Virus record (IMG/VR): IMGVR_UViG_3300025122_000010
Location: 1 to 64,000 of that record
DNA from: a virus
Direction: 5' to 3' (one strand)
DNA length: 64,000 bases
The notes under the pieces are model-generated. The model searched no databases, was not told where the DNA came from, and worked only from the letters and a program-made list of their open reading frames with translations. The first letter of the stretch is position 1. Each line of letters opens with the position of its first letter. Below are positions 40,454 through 47,250 of the stretch, piece by piece. A program made the translations under genes and the position numbers.

Positions 40454-40704
40454 TGATTATCAAGAATGCTGAAACTCTATCTATATGCAGTGATCAACAG
40501 TTGTTCACGTTGATGAAGGATATCGAAGAATTCAGAACAGTAGGATATATTGGTACATCATTTCTCAGAAGCATTCATGACAATTTCTGTATAGTTTACT
40601 CTGATAAACTTTCAATTGATGTTACTGTTAATTGGATCGAAAGAGAGGCTGGACATCGTTGGTTTAAAAACGTAAAGAATGAAATAGGAGATCACAATGC
40701 GTGA
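40453..40704 (+). CDS. unknown protein
   Basis: 83 aa; stop-start overlap with the preceding gene. No motif. Confidence 0.6.
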   Translation: MIIKNAETLSICSDQQLFTLMKDIEEFRTVGYIGTSFLRSIHDNFCIVYSDKLSIDVTVNWIEREAGHRWFKNVKNEIGDHNA

Positions 40705-41144
40705 TTCTATAATTAATTATTCATGGACTAGCTAAATACTCTCCTAGAAAGGCTGAGTTTCTAAGAGCACTATCTCAGCCGTTAGCTTCAGAAGCATGCG
40801 GAGATTGTGTTGTTGAAGTTAACGGAGTTAAGAAGACACTGCTAGAATGGACAGAAACTAGATGCAGTGAAATTCCTTTCTTTGAAAATCAGAAAAATCA
40901 GAAGGCAGAATGTGTTGGATATAATATATTTGTAGTGCCAGTTTTTCACGACCATAGTGGTGGCACATATAATCCGATAAACGCAAGTTACACAACACAG
41001 ATGTCAGATCTCGTTGTAAGAATAGAAGAAGATCAGATCCATATTAGCAAAGACAGACATGGAAAAGTAGGAGTTACAAGTCTTTGGGAAGTTGGAAATA
41101 GACTACATAAGCTTATTATGTCCCTTCGTAACTCAGTTGGCTAG
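40697..41144 (+). pseudogene. gene broken by a +1 frameshift near its start
   Basis: ATG 40697 has a perfect AGGAG site but stops after 12 codons (40735). The +1 frame is open from 40713 to 41144 without its own good start: HGLAKYSPRKAEFLRALSQ... through FFENQKNQKAECVGYNIFVVPVFHDH. Joined, about 148 aa. Its last 23 nt overlap tRNA-Lys. A GTG at 40935 would give only 69 aa. Confidence 0.55.
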
Positions 41145-41198
41145 AGTATCCGACTCTTAATCGGGAGGTCGTAGGTTCGAACCCTACCGAAGGGACCA
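41122..41198 (+). tRNA. tRNA-Lys(CTT)
   Basis: Acceptor CCCTTCG/CGAAGGG, stem TCCGA/TCGGG, loop CTCTTAA, CCA encoded. Confidence 0.92.
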
Positions 41199-41214
41199 AA
41201 AAAAAGAGATCATA

Positions 41215-41394
41215 ATGATACGCAAATTATGGATATATTTGTTTCACGATCTTACAGGAATGAGTTGTAGTTTTGTGAAGCATAAAGATCGTTATAAACA
41301 CATAGTTTACAAATGTGTAGGTTGTGGTAAGATTGTAGAGAGAGAAGTAATTGAACCGCCATCTGGTGATGCATCTTGGATAGGCGAGTATTGA
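41215..41394 (+). CDS. 59-aa protein with CxxC
   Basis: ATG 41215; YKCVGCGKIVER gives one zinc-knuckle half, with upstream MSCSF. Unknown. Confidence 0.55.
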   Translation: MIRKLWIYLFHDLTGMSCSFVKHKDRYKHIVYKCVGCGKIVEREVIEPPSGDASWIGEY

Positions 41395-41405
41395 TTAATG
41401 AATTT

Positions 41406-41483
41406 GGCCGGGTAGCCCAATTGGCAAGAGGCGCATGATTCAAAACCATGATGTTGAGAGTTCGACTCTCTCCCCGGCTACCA
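41406..41483 (+). tRNA. tRNA with CAA anticodon (Leu), short variable loop
   Basis: Acceptor GGCCGGG/CCCGGCT, arm CATGA-TTCAAAA-CCATG (one A x C), CCA encoded. CAA reads Leu UUG, but the variable loop is only 5 nt, whereas bacterial Leu tRNAs have a long arm. Confidence 0.75.
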
Positions 41484-41511
41484 AATTAAAAAATGAACAT
41501 GGAGAATTTGT

Positions 41512-41599
41512 GCCACTGTGGCGAAATCGGTAGTACGCGCTGGACTTAAAATTCAGTGATCGAAAGATCGTGAGAGTTCGAGTCTCTCCAGTGGCACCA
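41512..41599 (+). tRNA. tRNA-Leu(TAA)
   Basis: Acceptor GCCACTG/CAGTGGC, loop CTTAAAA, long variable arm GATC-GAAA-GATC, CCA encoded. Confidence 0.93.
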
Positions 41600-41604
41600 A
41601 ATAT

Positions 41605-41629
41605 TTCGACTCCCTGATCCCCTACCAAA
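41605..41629 (+). pseudogene. 3' fragment of a tRNA
   Basis: A T-loop-like TTCGACT followed by CCCTGATCCCCTACCA looks like the 3' end of a lost tRNA; there is no matching 5' half. Confidence 0.4.
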
Positions 41630-41661
41630 AACTAAGAGGTCATATTGCCGATAGACTAAAT

Positions 41662-41751
41662 GCCCGGGTGGCGTAATTGGTAGGCGCGCTAGACTTAGAA
41701 TCTAGTGGAGTTTTTATCTCCGTGAGAGTTCGAGTCTCTCCCTGGGCACCA
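41662..41751 (+). tRNA. tRNA-Leu(TAG)
   Basis: Acceptor GCCCGGG/CCTGGGC, stem CTAGA/TCTAG, loop CTTAGAA, long variable arm, CCA encoded. Confidence 0.93.
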
Positions 41752-41800
41752 AAAATTAAGTAAGACATTTTATTCAGTTGTTTATGATGATGCACATATT

Positions 41801-41875
41801 GGGGGTATAGTTAAATGGATATAACCTGGGTCTTCTAAACCCAAGATCGGGGTTCGATTCCCCGTGCCCCCACCA
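41801..41875 (+). tRNA. tRNA-Arg(TCT)
   Basis: Acceptor GGGGGTA/TGCCCCC, stem TGGGT/ACCCA, loop CTTCTAA, CCA encoded. Confidence 0.93.
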
Positions 41876-41895
41876 AAAATTAAAAGGATTCTGAA

Positions 41896-42300
41896 ATGCC
41901 AAGAATTCGTGGTTATACAATCTATAACAAGCAATTGACAGACATCACTGATGATGAGTACGATCAATTGCAGAAACTAGCTTTGAGAGGTGGTGCATTT
42001 AAAACTCATCTCAGGTTAAGTCAAAGAGACAAGGAGGAATACAAAGGGGAGAAGATATTTCTAATGAAGCACAACAGAAGTAAGAAGCTAGTAGGCTGGT
42101 CTTTGTGTTTCAAGCCCCAAGGCATCTATCTTTTTGTAGCAACAAAATTCAGACGAAAAGGATATGGGAAAGAGTTATATAGCAGAGCATTTAGTTACTT
42201 TAACAGGAGACATAAGAAACCAACTATATTCAGACATGATATGAGAAGTAATAGATTCTATGATAAAGTTTCTGATGACTCCAAAATAAGGATAGCCTAA
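41896..42300 (+). CDS. GNAT-like acetyltransferase
   Basis: 134 aa. GIYLFVATKFRRKGYGKELYSRAF is the acetyl-CoA-binding motif A (RRKGYG), followed by FYDKV near the C-terminus. Substrate unknown; position in the tRNA array makes a tRNA or aminoacyl target conceivable but untested. Confidence 0.7.
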   Translation: MPRIRGYTIYNKQLTDITDDEYDQLQKLALRGGAFKTHLRLSQRDKEEYKGEKIFLMKHNRSKKLVGWSLCFKPQGIYLFVATKFRRKGYGKELYSRAFSYFNRRHKKPTIFRHDMRSNRFYDKVSDDSKIRIA

Positions 42301-42926
42301 TGAAAAAGGTTTATATTGAGCAGTGGATGCGAACAAAGGAGGAAAAAGCTTCTGGTAAGAAAACTGAAGTGGTGTATGCATTAGAAGTCGGTGAACACGT
42401 CGATGTTCTAGCTTCTAGAATGGGAATGGGAACTAGATATTTTGCAAAAGGAAAGACTGATTGTTATTGGGTGCTTGATGCTAGAACAGGTTATAAGGTC
42501 TTAATCAACAAGCTAATATTTATGAGGATGTTAGAGGTTCATACAAATCAAGACTTGGAAGTTTACAAGATTCATGATAGAGCAGTTAGGGCTTTTCTAT
42601 ATAGACGCCCTCCAATGGCATATGGTGTACAAATTACTCTAATTCATAATGAATCCATCATTCAAGGAGTCGATACATTCAGTTTGGGCGAATATGAAAA
42701 TGAAACAAAGCGTTTTAGAACTGAAAGTGGTAATTATAGAAAGCAAGTAGCTGAAGCAAAAGCACTAAAGAAAGAAATTGAAGAAACAGAAGAATATGTA
42801 AAGAGATATCAAGAAATGATGGATGAAATACGATATGCAGCATCGGGTATACATACATTGAAAGAAAATTTGAGAACAATGAAGCACAATCTTCGTGTCT
42901 TTCGAAATATGGGAATTCTAGAATAA
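42300..42926 (+). CDS. protein with C-terminal coiled coil
   Basis: 208 aa; beta-rich N-terminal 130 residues and a long charged helix from about 140 to 200 (KALKKEIEETEEYVKRYQEM). Stop-start overlap with the acetyltransferase. Unknown. Confidence 0.6.
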   Translation: MKKVYIEQWMRTKEEKASGKKTEVVYALEVGEHVDVLASRMGMGTRYFAKGKTDCYWVLDARTGYKVLINKLIFMRMLEVHTNQDLEVYKIHDRAVRAFLYRRPPMAYGVQITLIHNESIIQGVDTFSLGEYENETKRFRTESGNYRKQVAEAKALKKEIEETEEYVKRYQEMMDEIRYAASGIHTLKENLRTMKHNLRVFRNMGILE

Positions 42927-42928
42927 GT

Positions 42929-43013
42929 GGAGGGTAGCGCTACTGGTAGCAAACTAGTTTTGAACGCTAGGCCAGGTGAAAGCCTGAGGGTTCGACTCCT
43001 TTACCCTCCTCCC
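42929..43013 (+). tRNA. tRNA-Ser(TGA), CCA not encoded
   Basis: Acceptor GGAGGGT/ACCCTCC, arm CTAGT-TTTGAAC-GCTAG, long variable arm. 3' end reads TCCC, so the terminal A must be added after processing, unlike the other array tRNAs. Confidence 0.87.
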
Positions 43014-43031
43014 TAATAGAAAGTTACTTTT

Positions 43032-43142
43032 ATGTCAAAGTATAATATAGAACTCTTTGCAGAATACATCTGTTATGGAATGATGATGGGAATATTCTAT
43101 TCGATCTATCTTGTAGCTTACTGTTTAATAATGACTTGGTGA
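43032..43142 (+). CDS. 36-aa membrane peptide
   Basis: ATG 43032; hydrophobic span YGMMMGIFYSIYLVAYCLIM. Placement between tRNA and the next gene supports it; weak. Confidence 0.4.
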   Translation: MSKYNIELFAEYICYGMMMGIFYSIYLVAYCLIMTW

Positions 43143-43146
43143 AAAC

Positions 43147-43332
43147 ATGATACCGAATCTTAATGTGAAAAGAGATATGGATAGAGATCGAAGAAATCGT
43201 CTAGCATATCTTGCTTTATACTACGCTATTCAGGGTGATGAAGAACGATCAGAGAAGATAAGAAAACTAGTCAAAAATCTAGGAGGTTGCAATGGAAAGA
43301 ATAGCGATGGGCAAGAAGAAGTCAATTGTTAA
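43147..43332 (+). CDS. 61-aa basic protein
   Basis: Basic helical segment (KRDMDRDRRNRLAYLALYYAI). Overlaps the next gene by 41 nt and contains its AGGAGG site. Unknown. Confidence 0.5.
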   Translation: MIPNLNVKRDMDRDRRNRLAYLALYYAIQGDEERSEKIRKLVKNLGGCNGKNSDGQEEVNC

Positions 43333-43585
43333 AGAAGAAAAAATCGTATATACATTTACAGTTGCAGAAGTAATTGAAGCTTTAGAAGGAATTGATACTT
43401 CAGATGGAACTAGTTCATTCATCCCTTTTATTGAAAATTGTGAAATGAGAATTAACAGAGGAGATGGAGAATTTGTAACTGTTATTCCGAGTATGGATAA
43501 GATTGAATTTGTGAATACATTCACAACTGCTGAAGAGTATAAAGAAGAATCACCTCATACAAGAGAAGAACTAGCTGCTCCTTGA
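43292..43585 (+). CDS. unknown protein
   Basis: 97 aa; AGGAGG upstream. KIVYTFTVAEVIEALEGID start; no motif. Stop directly precedes tRNA-Gly. Confidence 0.6.
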   Translation: MERIAMGKKKSIVKEEKIVYTFTVAEVIEALEGIDTSDGTSSFIPFIENCEMRINRGDGEFVTVIPSMDKIEFVNTFTTAEEYKEESPHTREELAAP

Positions 43586-43660
43586 GCCACTATAGTTTAG
43601 CTGGTAAAACACTAGCCTTCCAAGCTGAAGTCCTCGGTTCGATTCCGTGTAGTGGCTCCA
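43586..43660 (+). tRNA. tRNA-Gly(TCC)
   Basis: Acceptor GCCACTA/TAGTGGC, loop CTTCCAA, CCA encoded. Confidence 0.9.
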
Positions 43661-43669
43661 AAATAATTA

Positions 43670-43743
43670 GCGGGTATAGTATAACGGTATTACGTGACGT
43701 TGCCAACGTTAATATACGAGTTCAATTCTCGTTACCCGCTCCA
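43670..43743 (+). tRNA. tRNA-Gly(GCC)
   Basis: Acceptor GCGGGTA/TACCCGC, arm TGACG-TTGCCAA-CGTTA, CCA encoded. Confidence 0.92.
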
Positions 43744-43745
43744 GA

Positions 43746-43821
43746 GGTCCGGTCGCCAAATGGTTAAGGTAGCAGGTTGCAACCCTGTAATTTGTGAGTT
43801 CGAATCTCACCCGGACCTCCA
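43746..43821 (+). tRNA. tRNA-Cys(GCA)
   Basis: Acceptor GGTCCGG/CCGGACC, stem GCAGG/CCTGT, loop TTGCAAC, CCA encoded. Confidence 0.92.
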
Positions 43822-43840
43822 TATTAAATAGGAGAATTCA

Positions 43841-44086
43841 ATGAGTCTGTTTTCTAGATGTAGACATAAATTTGAAAAGAAGATTGACGACAAAGGATAC
43901 CAGTTTTGTGAGAAATGTGGAAAAGCAATTCAAGTAAAAACAAAATGCAATCACAAATGGGTTATTCATAGCGACACTGTTAAGACTACATTAAGAGATG
44001 TTATTATCGAATTTCTATTTGTAATGAGATGTGAAAAGTGTGGTGAAATGAAGACTCATAGAATAGGAGTGAACGATCGATATTGA
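43841..44086 (+). CDS. multi-Cys zinc-ribbon protein
   Basis: 81 aa with CRHKF, FCEKCGK, KCNHKW and RCEKCGE: up to two zinc sites. Unknown function; stop is 1 nt before tRNA-Leu. Confidence 0.65.
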   Translation: MSLFSRCRHKFEKKIDDKGYQFCEKCGKAIQVKTKCNHKWVIHSDTVKTTLRDVIIEFLFVMRCEKCGEMKTHRIGVNDRY

Positions 44087-44087
44087 T

Positions 44088-44173
44088 GTCCGAGTGGTGG
44101 AATGGCAGACACGCTAGCTTGAGGGGCTAGTGGTAGAGATACCGTGCAGGTTCAACTCCTGTCTCGGACACCA
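44088..44173 (+). tRNA. tRNA-Leu(GAG)
   Basis: Acceptor GTCCGAG/CTCGGAC, stem CTAGC/GCTAG, loop TTGAGGG, long variable arm, CCA encoded. Confidence 0.92.
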
Positions 44174-44194
44174 AATAACAAATGAGGTTTCAAA

Positions 44195-44416
44195 ATGACA
44201 ATATTACAATTGCCAGTAAAAGTATTTTCTGAAGCAGTTGTTCGTTTCTTGTTGATGTGTTTGGGATGTGTGGTAGTTGTATTGCCAATCATTATAACAT
44301 TAGATATGTTATTTGCTACATTATGCGTGATTGCAGGTTTCTGCATTGCATTCTATTTTGGTGCCACATGCGGCACTTTGTTAAATATGTATGGCACGGG
44401 AATTGACATGAATTGA
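44195..44416 (+). CDS. small membrane protein
   Basis: 73 aa with two hydrophobic spans (FLLMCLGCVVVVLPIIITL; FATLCVIAGFCIAFYFG). After its TGA the same frame stays open 58 codons. Confidence 0.6.
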   Translation: MTILQLPVKVFSEAVVRFLLMCLGCVVVVLPIIITLDMLFATLCVIAGFCIAFYFGATCGTLLNMYGTGIDMN

Positions 44417-44593
44417 AGACCACTTATTCAGAAGGAGAGAAAGTACCCGATCCAGATAACAGAGCTGAATACTCTACTGGTGGATCCTCCTCCTCGTGAC
44501 TACGTCTTTGGTACTTCCGTGGGTCTGCAGAAGACGCTTCTTGACCGTTGCGCAGCAGAGAAATGTCACTGTTCTTTAGAAGAATTAAAATAA
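44417..44593 (+). pseudogene. orphan coding remnant without start
   Basis: 58 sense codons in frame after the TGA of the 44195 gene, ending at TAA 44591. The peptide (YPIQITELNTLLVDPPPRDY..., LQKTLLDRCAAEKCHCSLEELK) looks like real protein and is more G+C-rich, but no ATG/GTG/TTG stands near its beginning. Gene fragment or read-through extension. Confidence 0.45.
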
Positions 44594-44594
44594 G

Positions 44595-44622
44595 TTTAAT
44601 GCTAGAAGTTATTTATTATAAC
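44595..44622 (+). promoter_or_regulatory. divergent array promoter
   Basis: TTTAAT, 16 bp, TATAAC just before tRNA-Ile(TAT). Same geometry as the four strong copies but diverged sequence. Confidence 0.5.
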
Positions 44623-44632
44623 TAGATAGAAT

Positions 44633-44710
44633 GGGGCGGTAGCTAAAAGTGGTAAAAGCAGGACTCTTATAAAGTCAAGATAGCTGGTTCAACTCCAGCC
44701 CGCCCTACCA
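44633..44710 (+). tRNA. tRNA-Ile(TAT)
   Basis: Acceptor GGGGCGG/CCGCCCT, loop CTTATAA, CCA encoded. TAT reads AUA directly, a codon rare in many hosts but common in this AT-rich genome. Confidence 0.88.
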
Positions 44711-44730
44711 AAAAAATCAAGGAGGCTCCA

Positions 44731-44883
44731 ATGAGTTCAAAATCTGATGCGTATAATTCAATTGTCATAGCTAAGGAAAGCATAAAAGATGGAAACACTG
44801 GAACGAACAGAGCATTAATTGCAATCGCAAAATCTTTATTAGTAATAGCAGCAGCAATCAAAGAAAACAAACTGCCCGTGTAA
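44731..44883 (+). CDS. 50-aa protein overlapping a tRNA
   Basis: ATG 44731 with AAGGAGG, a strong site. Helical Ala-rich C-terminus. Last 10 nt lie in tRNA-Val. Confidence 0.55.
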   Translation: MSSKSDAYNSIVIAKESIKDGNTGTNRALIAIAKSLLVIAAAIKENKLPV

Positions 44884-44949
44884 CTCAGTGGTTAGAGTTC
44901 CTGTCCTACAAACAGGTGGTCGTTGGTTCGAATCCAACCTCGGGCACCA
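44874..44949 (+). tRNA. tRNA-Val(TAC)
   Basis: Acceptor GCCCGTG/CTCGGGC (one T x T mismatch), stem CCTGT/ACAGG, loop CCTACAA, CCA encoded. Confidence 0.9.
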
Positions 44950-44966
44950 AATAAATGGAGGTTTCT

Positions 44967-45230
44967 ATGAACAGTCTAAAAGGCAAACTTCAATTGGTTG
45001 CTGGAATCATTACTACTTTATGGGTGTTTGTTGCAATGTTTTGTAGTGAGCCAGGTTATCTTTATAGTTCAAAATGCGATTGTGAAGCTGCATTTACGTT
45101 TTTTGGAATTGTAGGCGGGTTTTCAATGATTTTTGCAATTATATATGGCATCAGGCAATTACTGTATGAAGGTGCAAAGAATTGCAAACTGAGAATAAGT
45201 TATGACAATAATTCTAAAACAGAAGAATAG
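44967..45230 (+). CDS. membrane protein
   Basis: 87 aa from ATG 44967 (GGAGGT). Two hydrophobic spans (LVAGIITTLWVFVAMF; FTFFGIVGGFSMIFAIIYGI) with a Cys-containing loop between. Unknown. Confidence 0.65.
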   Translation: MNSLKGKLQLVAGIITTLWVFVAMFCSEPGYLYSSKCDCEAAFTFFGIVGGFSMIFAIIYGIRQLLYEGAKNCKLRISYDNNSKTEE

Positions 45231-45282
45231 GAGGGTGCTAACATGACGTAACTATCTAACAACTAAAAATAGGAGACTAGTT

Positions 45283-45810
45283 ATGTCTGAAGATGAAGTA
45301 CTTTTCGATCCAGAGTATAATCCTGAGTGGTATGAAAGAATGATTCTTTGGTTCTATCATAACATTTGGGAAAAAAGAGATGTTCGTAGAAGGTTAAGAT
45401 GGTTTTGGCAAAGAAGAACCAGAGGATTCGATGATCTTGAACTTTGGAATCTTCATTATAGTTTCACAGATTTCATTCTTCCTAGATTGAAAGCATTCAG
45501 AGAACTCGGACTTATGGGTTGTCCTGTTCTTGAAGGTTATGAGTTTAATGGAAATCATGATGGAATGCACGATGAGTGGAAAGAGATTCTTGACAAGATG
45601 GTTAATGCTTTCTACTATATGAAAATAGATATGGAAGATATGCATTACCCTCCATCAAAAATGATGAAAAAAGAAGACGGAACAATTTACTTTAAGCACT
45701 ATCCAGGTTATAACTATGATGAATACACTACAGAAATGAAAAGAAGATGGGATGTTATTGAAGAAGGCTTAAAACTATTCGGTAAGTATTATCAAGGCAT
45801 ATGGGATTGA
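45283..45810 (+). CDS. phage protein, unknown function
   Basis: 175 aa, Trp/Tyr/Phe-rich and acidic (ILWFYHNIWEKRDVRRRLRWFW; DELELWNLHYSF-like region). Resembles conserved phage orphan proteins; no enzyme motif. Confidence 0.65.
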   Translation: MSEDEVLFDPEYNPEWYERMILWFYHNIWEKRDVRRRLRWFWQRRTRGFDDLELWNLHYSFTDFILPRLKAFRELGLMGCPVLEGYEFNGNHDGMHDEWKEILDKMVNAFYYMKIDMEDMHYPPSKMMKKEDGTIYFKHYPGYNYDEYTTEMKRRWDVIEEGLKLFGKYYQGIWD

Positions 45811-45820
45811 GGAGGTTTCT

Positions 45821-46156
45821 ATGATAATGTGGCATGTTGGTCCAGATGCTATAATGGACCATGCAAGAATAGTTAAGATTCTTTTATGTGATGCTATTGT
45901 CAGAAAGGGATATGTAACACAAGAACAAGGTAATGAAATTTGTGATAACATAATTATCACGTATGAACGTAAACCTCTTTTGAGCACTGCCTGGAATTGG
46001 GTGAGTGGTGATAAAGAGAAGTATTCGTTCATAGTTTCAGAACTTATTAATTGTTCTGGAAGAGAAAAAGATGTAGATCATATTTTAGCAAAGAAATCAG
46101 CACCAAAGTTAGAAGAAGCAAAAGAAGAAAAGGAAGAAGAAACTAAAGACGAATGA
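45821..46156 (+). CDS. unknown protein with acidic tail
   Basis: 111 aa; GGAGG upstream. Helical core and Lys/Glu tail (KLEEAKEEKEEETKDE) similar to that of the 38318 protein. Confidence 0.6.
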   Translation: MIMWHVGPDAIMDHARIVKILLCDAIVRKGYVTQEQGNEICDNIIITYERKPLLSTAWNWVSGDKEKYSFIVSELINCSGREKDVDHILAKKSAPKLEEAKEEKEEETKDE

Positions 46157-46161
46157 ATTTG

Positions 46162-46235
46162 CGCGGGGAGGATCGGTTATCCCATCTGGTCTCATAAGCC
46201 AGACTTCGTGAGTTCAACTCTCACCCCCGCTTCCA
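46162..46235 (+). tRNA. tRNA-Met(CAT), initiator-like
   Basis: Acceptor CGCGGGG/CCCCGCT with an unpaired C1 x U72, the hallmark of bacterial initiator tRNAs (usually C1 x A72). Loop CTCATAA, CCA encoded. Confidence 0.85.
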
Positions 46236-46244
46236 TTTATAACT

Positions 46245-46401
46245 GAACAGAGTGACTGAATAATCCCTTCTTGGTGGGGATAAAGTACAGTTGACTAGTA
46301 TGGTAGCTAGAGGCTGGTTCAGGGGATACCTTAGAGACAGATTAGCCAAGCTCCTGTTAAGAGAGTCTATTCTAGATATATATCTACTCTCTTCTCTGTT
46401 C
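46245..46401 (+). ncRNA. 157-nt structured RNA between two Met-type tRNAs
   Basis: GAACAGAG (46245-46252) pairs with CTCTGTTC (46394-46401). Inside: ATCCC/GGGAT (46263, 46277) and AAGAGAGT/ACTCTCTT (46359, 46386), the latter stacked directly on the closing helix and containing AGATATATATCT. Same overall plan as the 31427 RNA. No coding frame. Confidence 0.6.
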
Positions 46402-46411
46402 TTACAAAAAT

Positions 46412-46483
46412 ACCGGTAGCCCAGGTTTGGGGAGTGATTCTCATAAGATCATTCTTTGAGTTCAATTCTCTCTACCGGTACCA
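46412..46483 (+). tRNA. tRNA with CAT anticodon (Met or Ile2)
   Basis: Acceptor ACCGGTA/TACCGGT, arm TGATT-CTCATAA-GATCA, CCA encoded. Short D-arm region. Could be Ile2 needing lysidine. Confidence 0.82.
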
Positions 46484-46499
46484 ACTATGAGGTTTTGAT

Positions 46500-46852
46500 A
46501 TGACTTCTGAAGATCATAAGATTCCAACTCCAAAAGAGTTTTTAGCAAAGCAAGATGACAAAAAAAGAAAAAAAGAGAAAAGCTAATTGACACTTGGAGT
46601 AAGTTATTCAAAACAGAATTGGAAGCAAAGTCAAAGTGTAAAGTAATTCCTCCAGCTGTAGTAAAGTTGCATGTTGTGAATCGTCTTGCAGAACATGAAT
46701 TAACTATACTCATCGATCATTTTTCAAGATATGGTTGGCATATGTATTATGTTCCAGAATCAGATACATCTTGGTCAATGACAGCAAAGAGCTATCATAC
46801 ATTTATTAAGCATTATTATATGTTTAAGCCTGAAAATGATTGGAAAGCATAG
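46500..46852 (+). pseudogene. gene with -1 frameshift in A7-G-A7
   Basis: ATG 46500 gives 28 aa (MTSEDHKIPTPKEFLAKQDDKK...) and stops. The -1 frame is open from 46559 to 46852: KLIDTWSKLFKTELEAKSKCKVIPPAVVKL... Joined, about 117 aa. The zero-frame AGA AAA AAA G is a possible -1 slippery site. Sequencing error is the simplest alternative. A TTG at 46619 would give 77 aa. Confidence 0.6.
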
Positions 46853-46853
46853 T

Positions 46854-46929
46854 TGCCCTGTGGTCTAATTGGCACGACGCCTGGCTCTGGACCAGGAAAT
46901 TCTAGGTTCGAATCCTAGCAGGGCAGCCA
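46854..46929 (+). tRNA. tRNA-Gln(CTG)
   Basis: Acceptor TGCCCTG/CAGGGCA, stem CCTGG/CCAGG, loop CTCTGGA, CCA encoded. Last tRNA of the array. Confidence 0.93.
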
Positions 46930-46950
46930 AAACAAAAGGTTGTTTTAAAA

Positions 46951-47250
46951 ATGGACTTAGACGAAAAAATTGAAGCTGCAATAACACTCTTTGCATGTGG
47001 CCGGTATCATCGTATCAAAAGTGTAAAACGTTCTTTATTCAGAAAACATTGTGGAAAAAGATTTCATAAAATTGTTGTAGAATATTCTGGCAAAATGTGT
47101 GTTGAACACTTTAACACTGATCGTAGAAAAGTAATATGGGTATGTGATTGTGAGGAATGTGATTGTATAGCTTATTATAGTATTTGCTACGATGATTTTA
47201 AATTCACATTGTTTTCTTTAAGAGAAAGACTAGAAAAGGTTACAACATGA
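46951..47250 (+). CDS. unknown Cys-containing protein
   Basis: 99 aa with CDCEECDC cluster and further Cys; basic N-terminal half. Overlaps the IMPDH start by ATGA. Possible metal site. Confidence 0.6.
   Translation: MDLDEKIEAAITLFACGRYHRIKSVKRSLFRKHCGKRFHKIVVEYSGKMCVEHFNTDRRKVIWVCDCEECDCIAYYSICYDDFKFTLFSLRERLEKVTT

Noticed and set aside
41406-41483. Reading this tRNA as a TGA suppressor (TCA anticodon)
   Set aside because: A TCA anticodon needs the loop shifted so that the 5-bp stem no longer pairs; CAA with U33 and A37 fits better.
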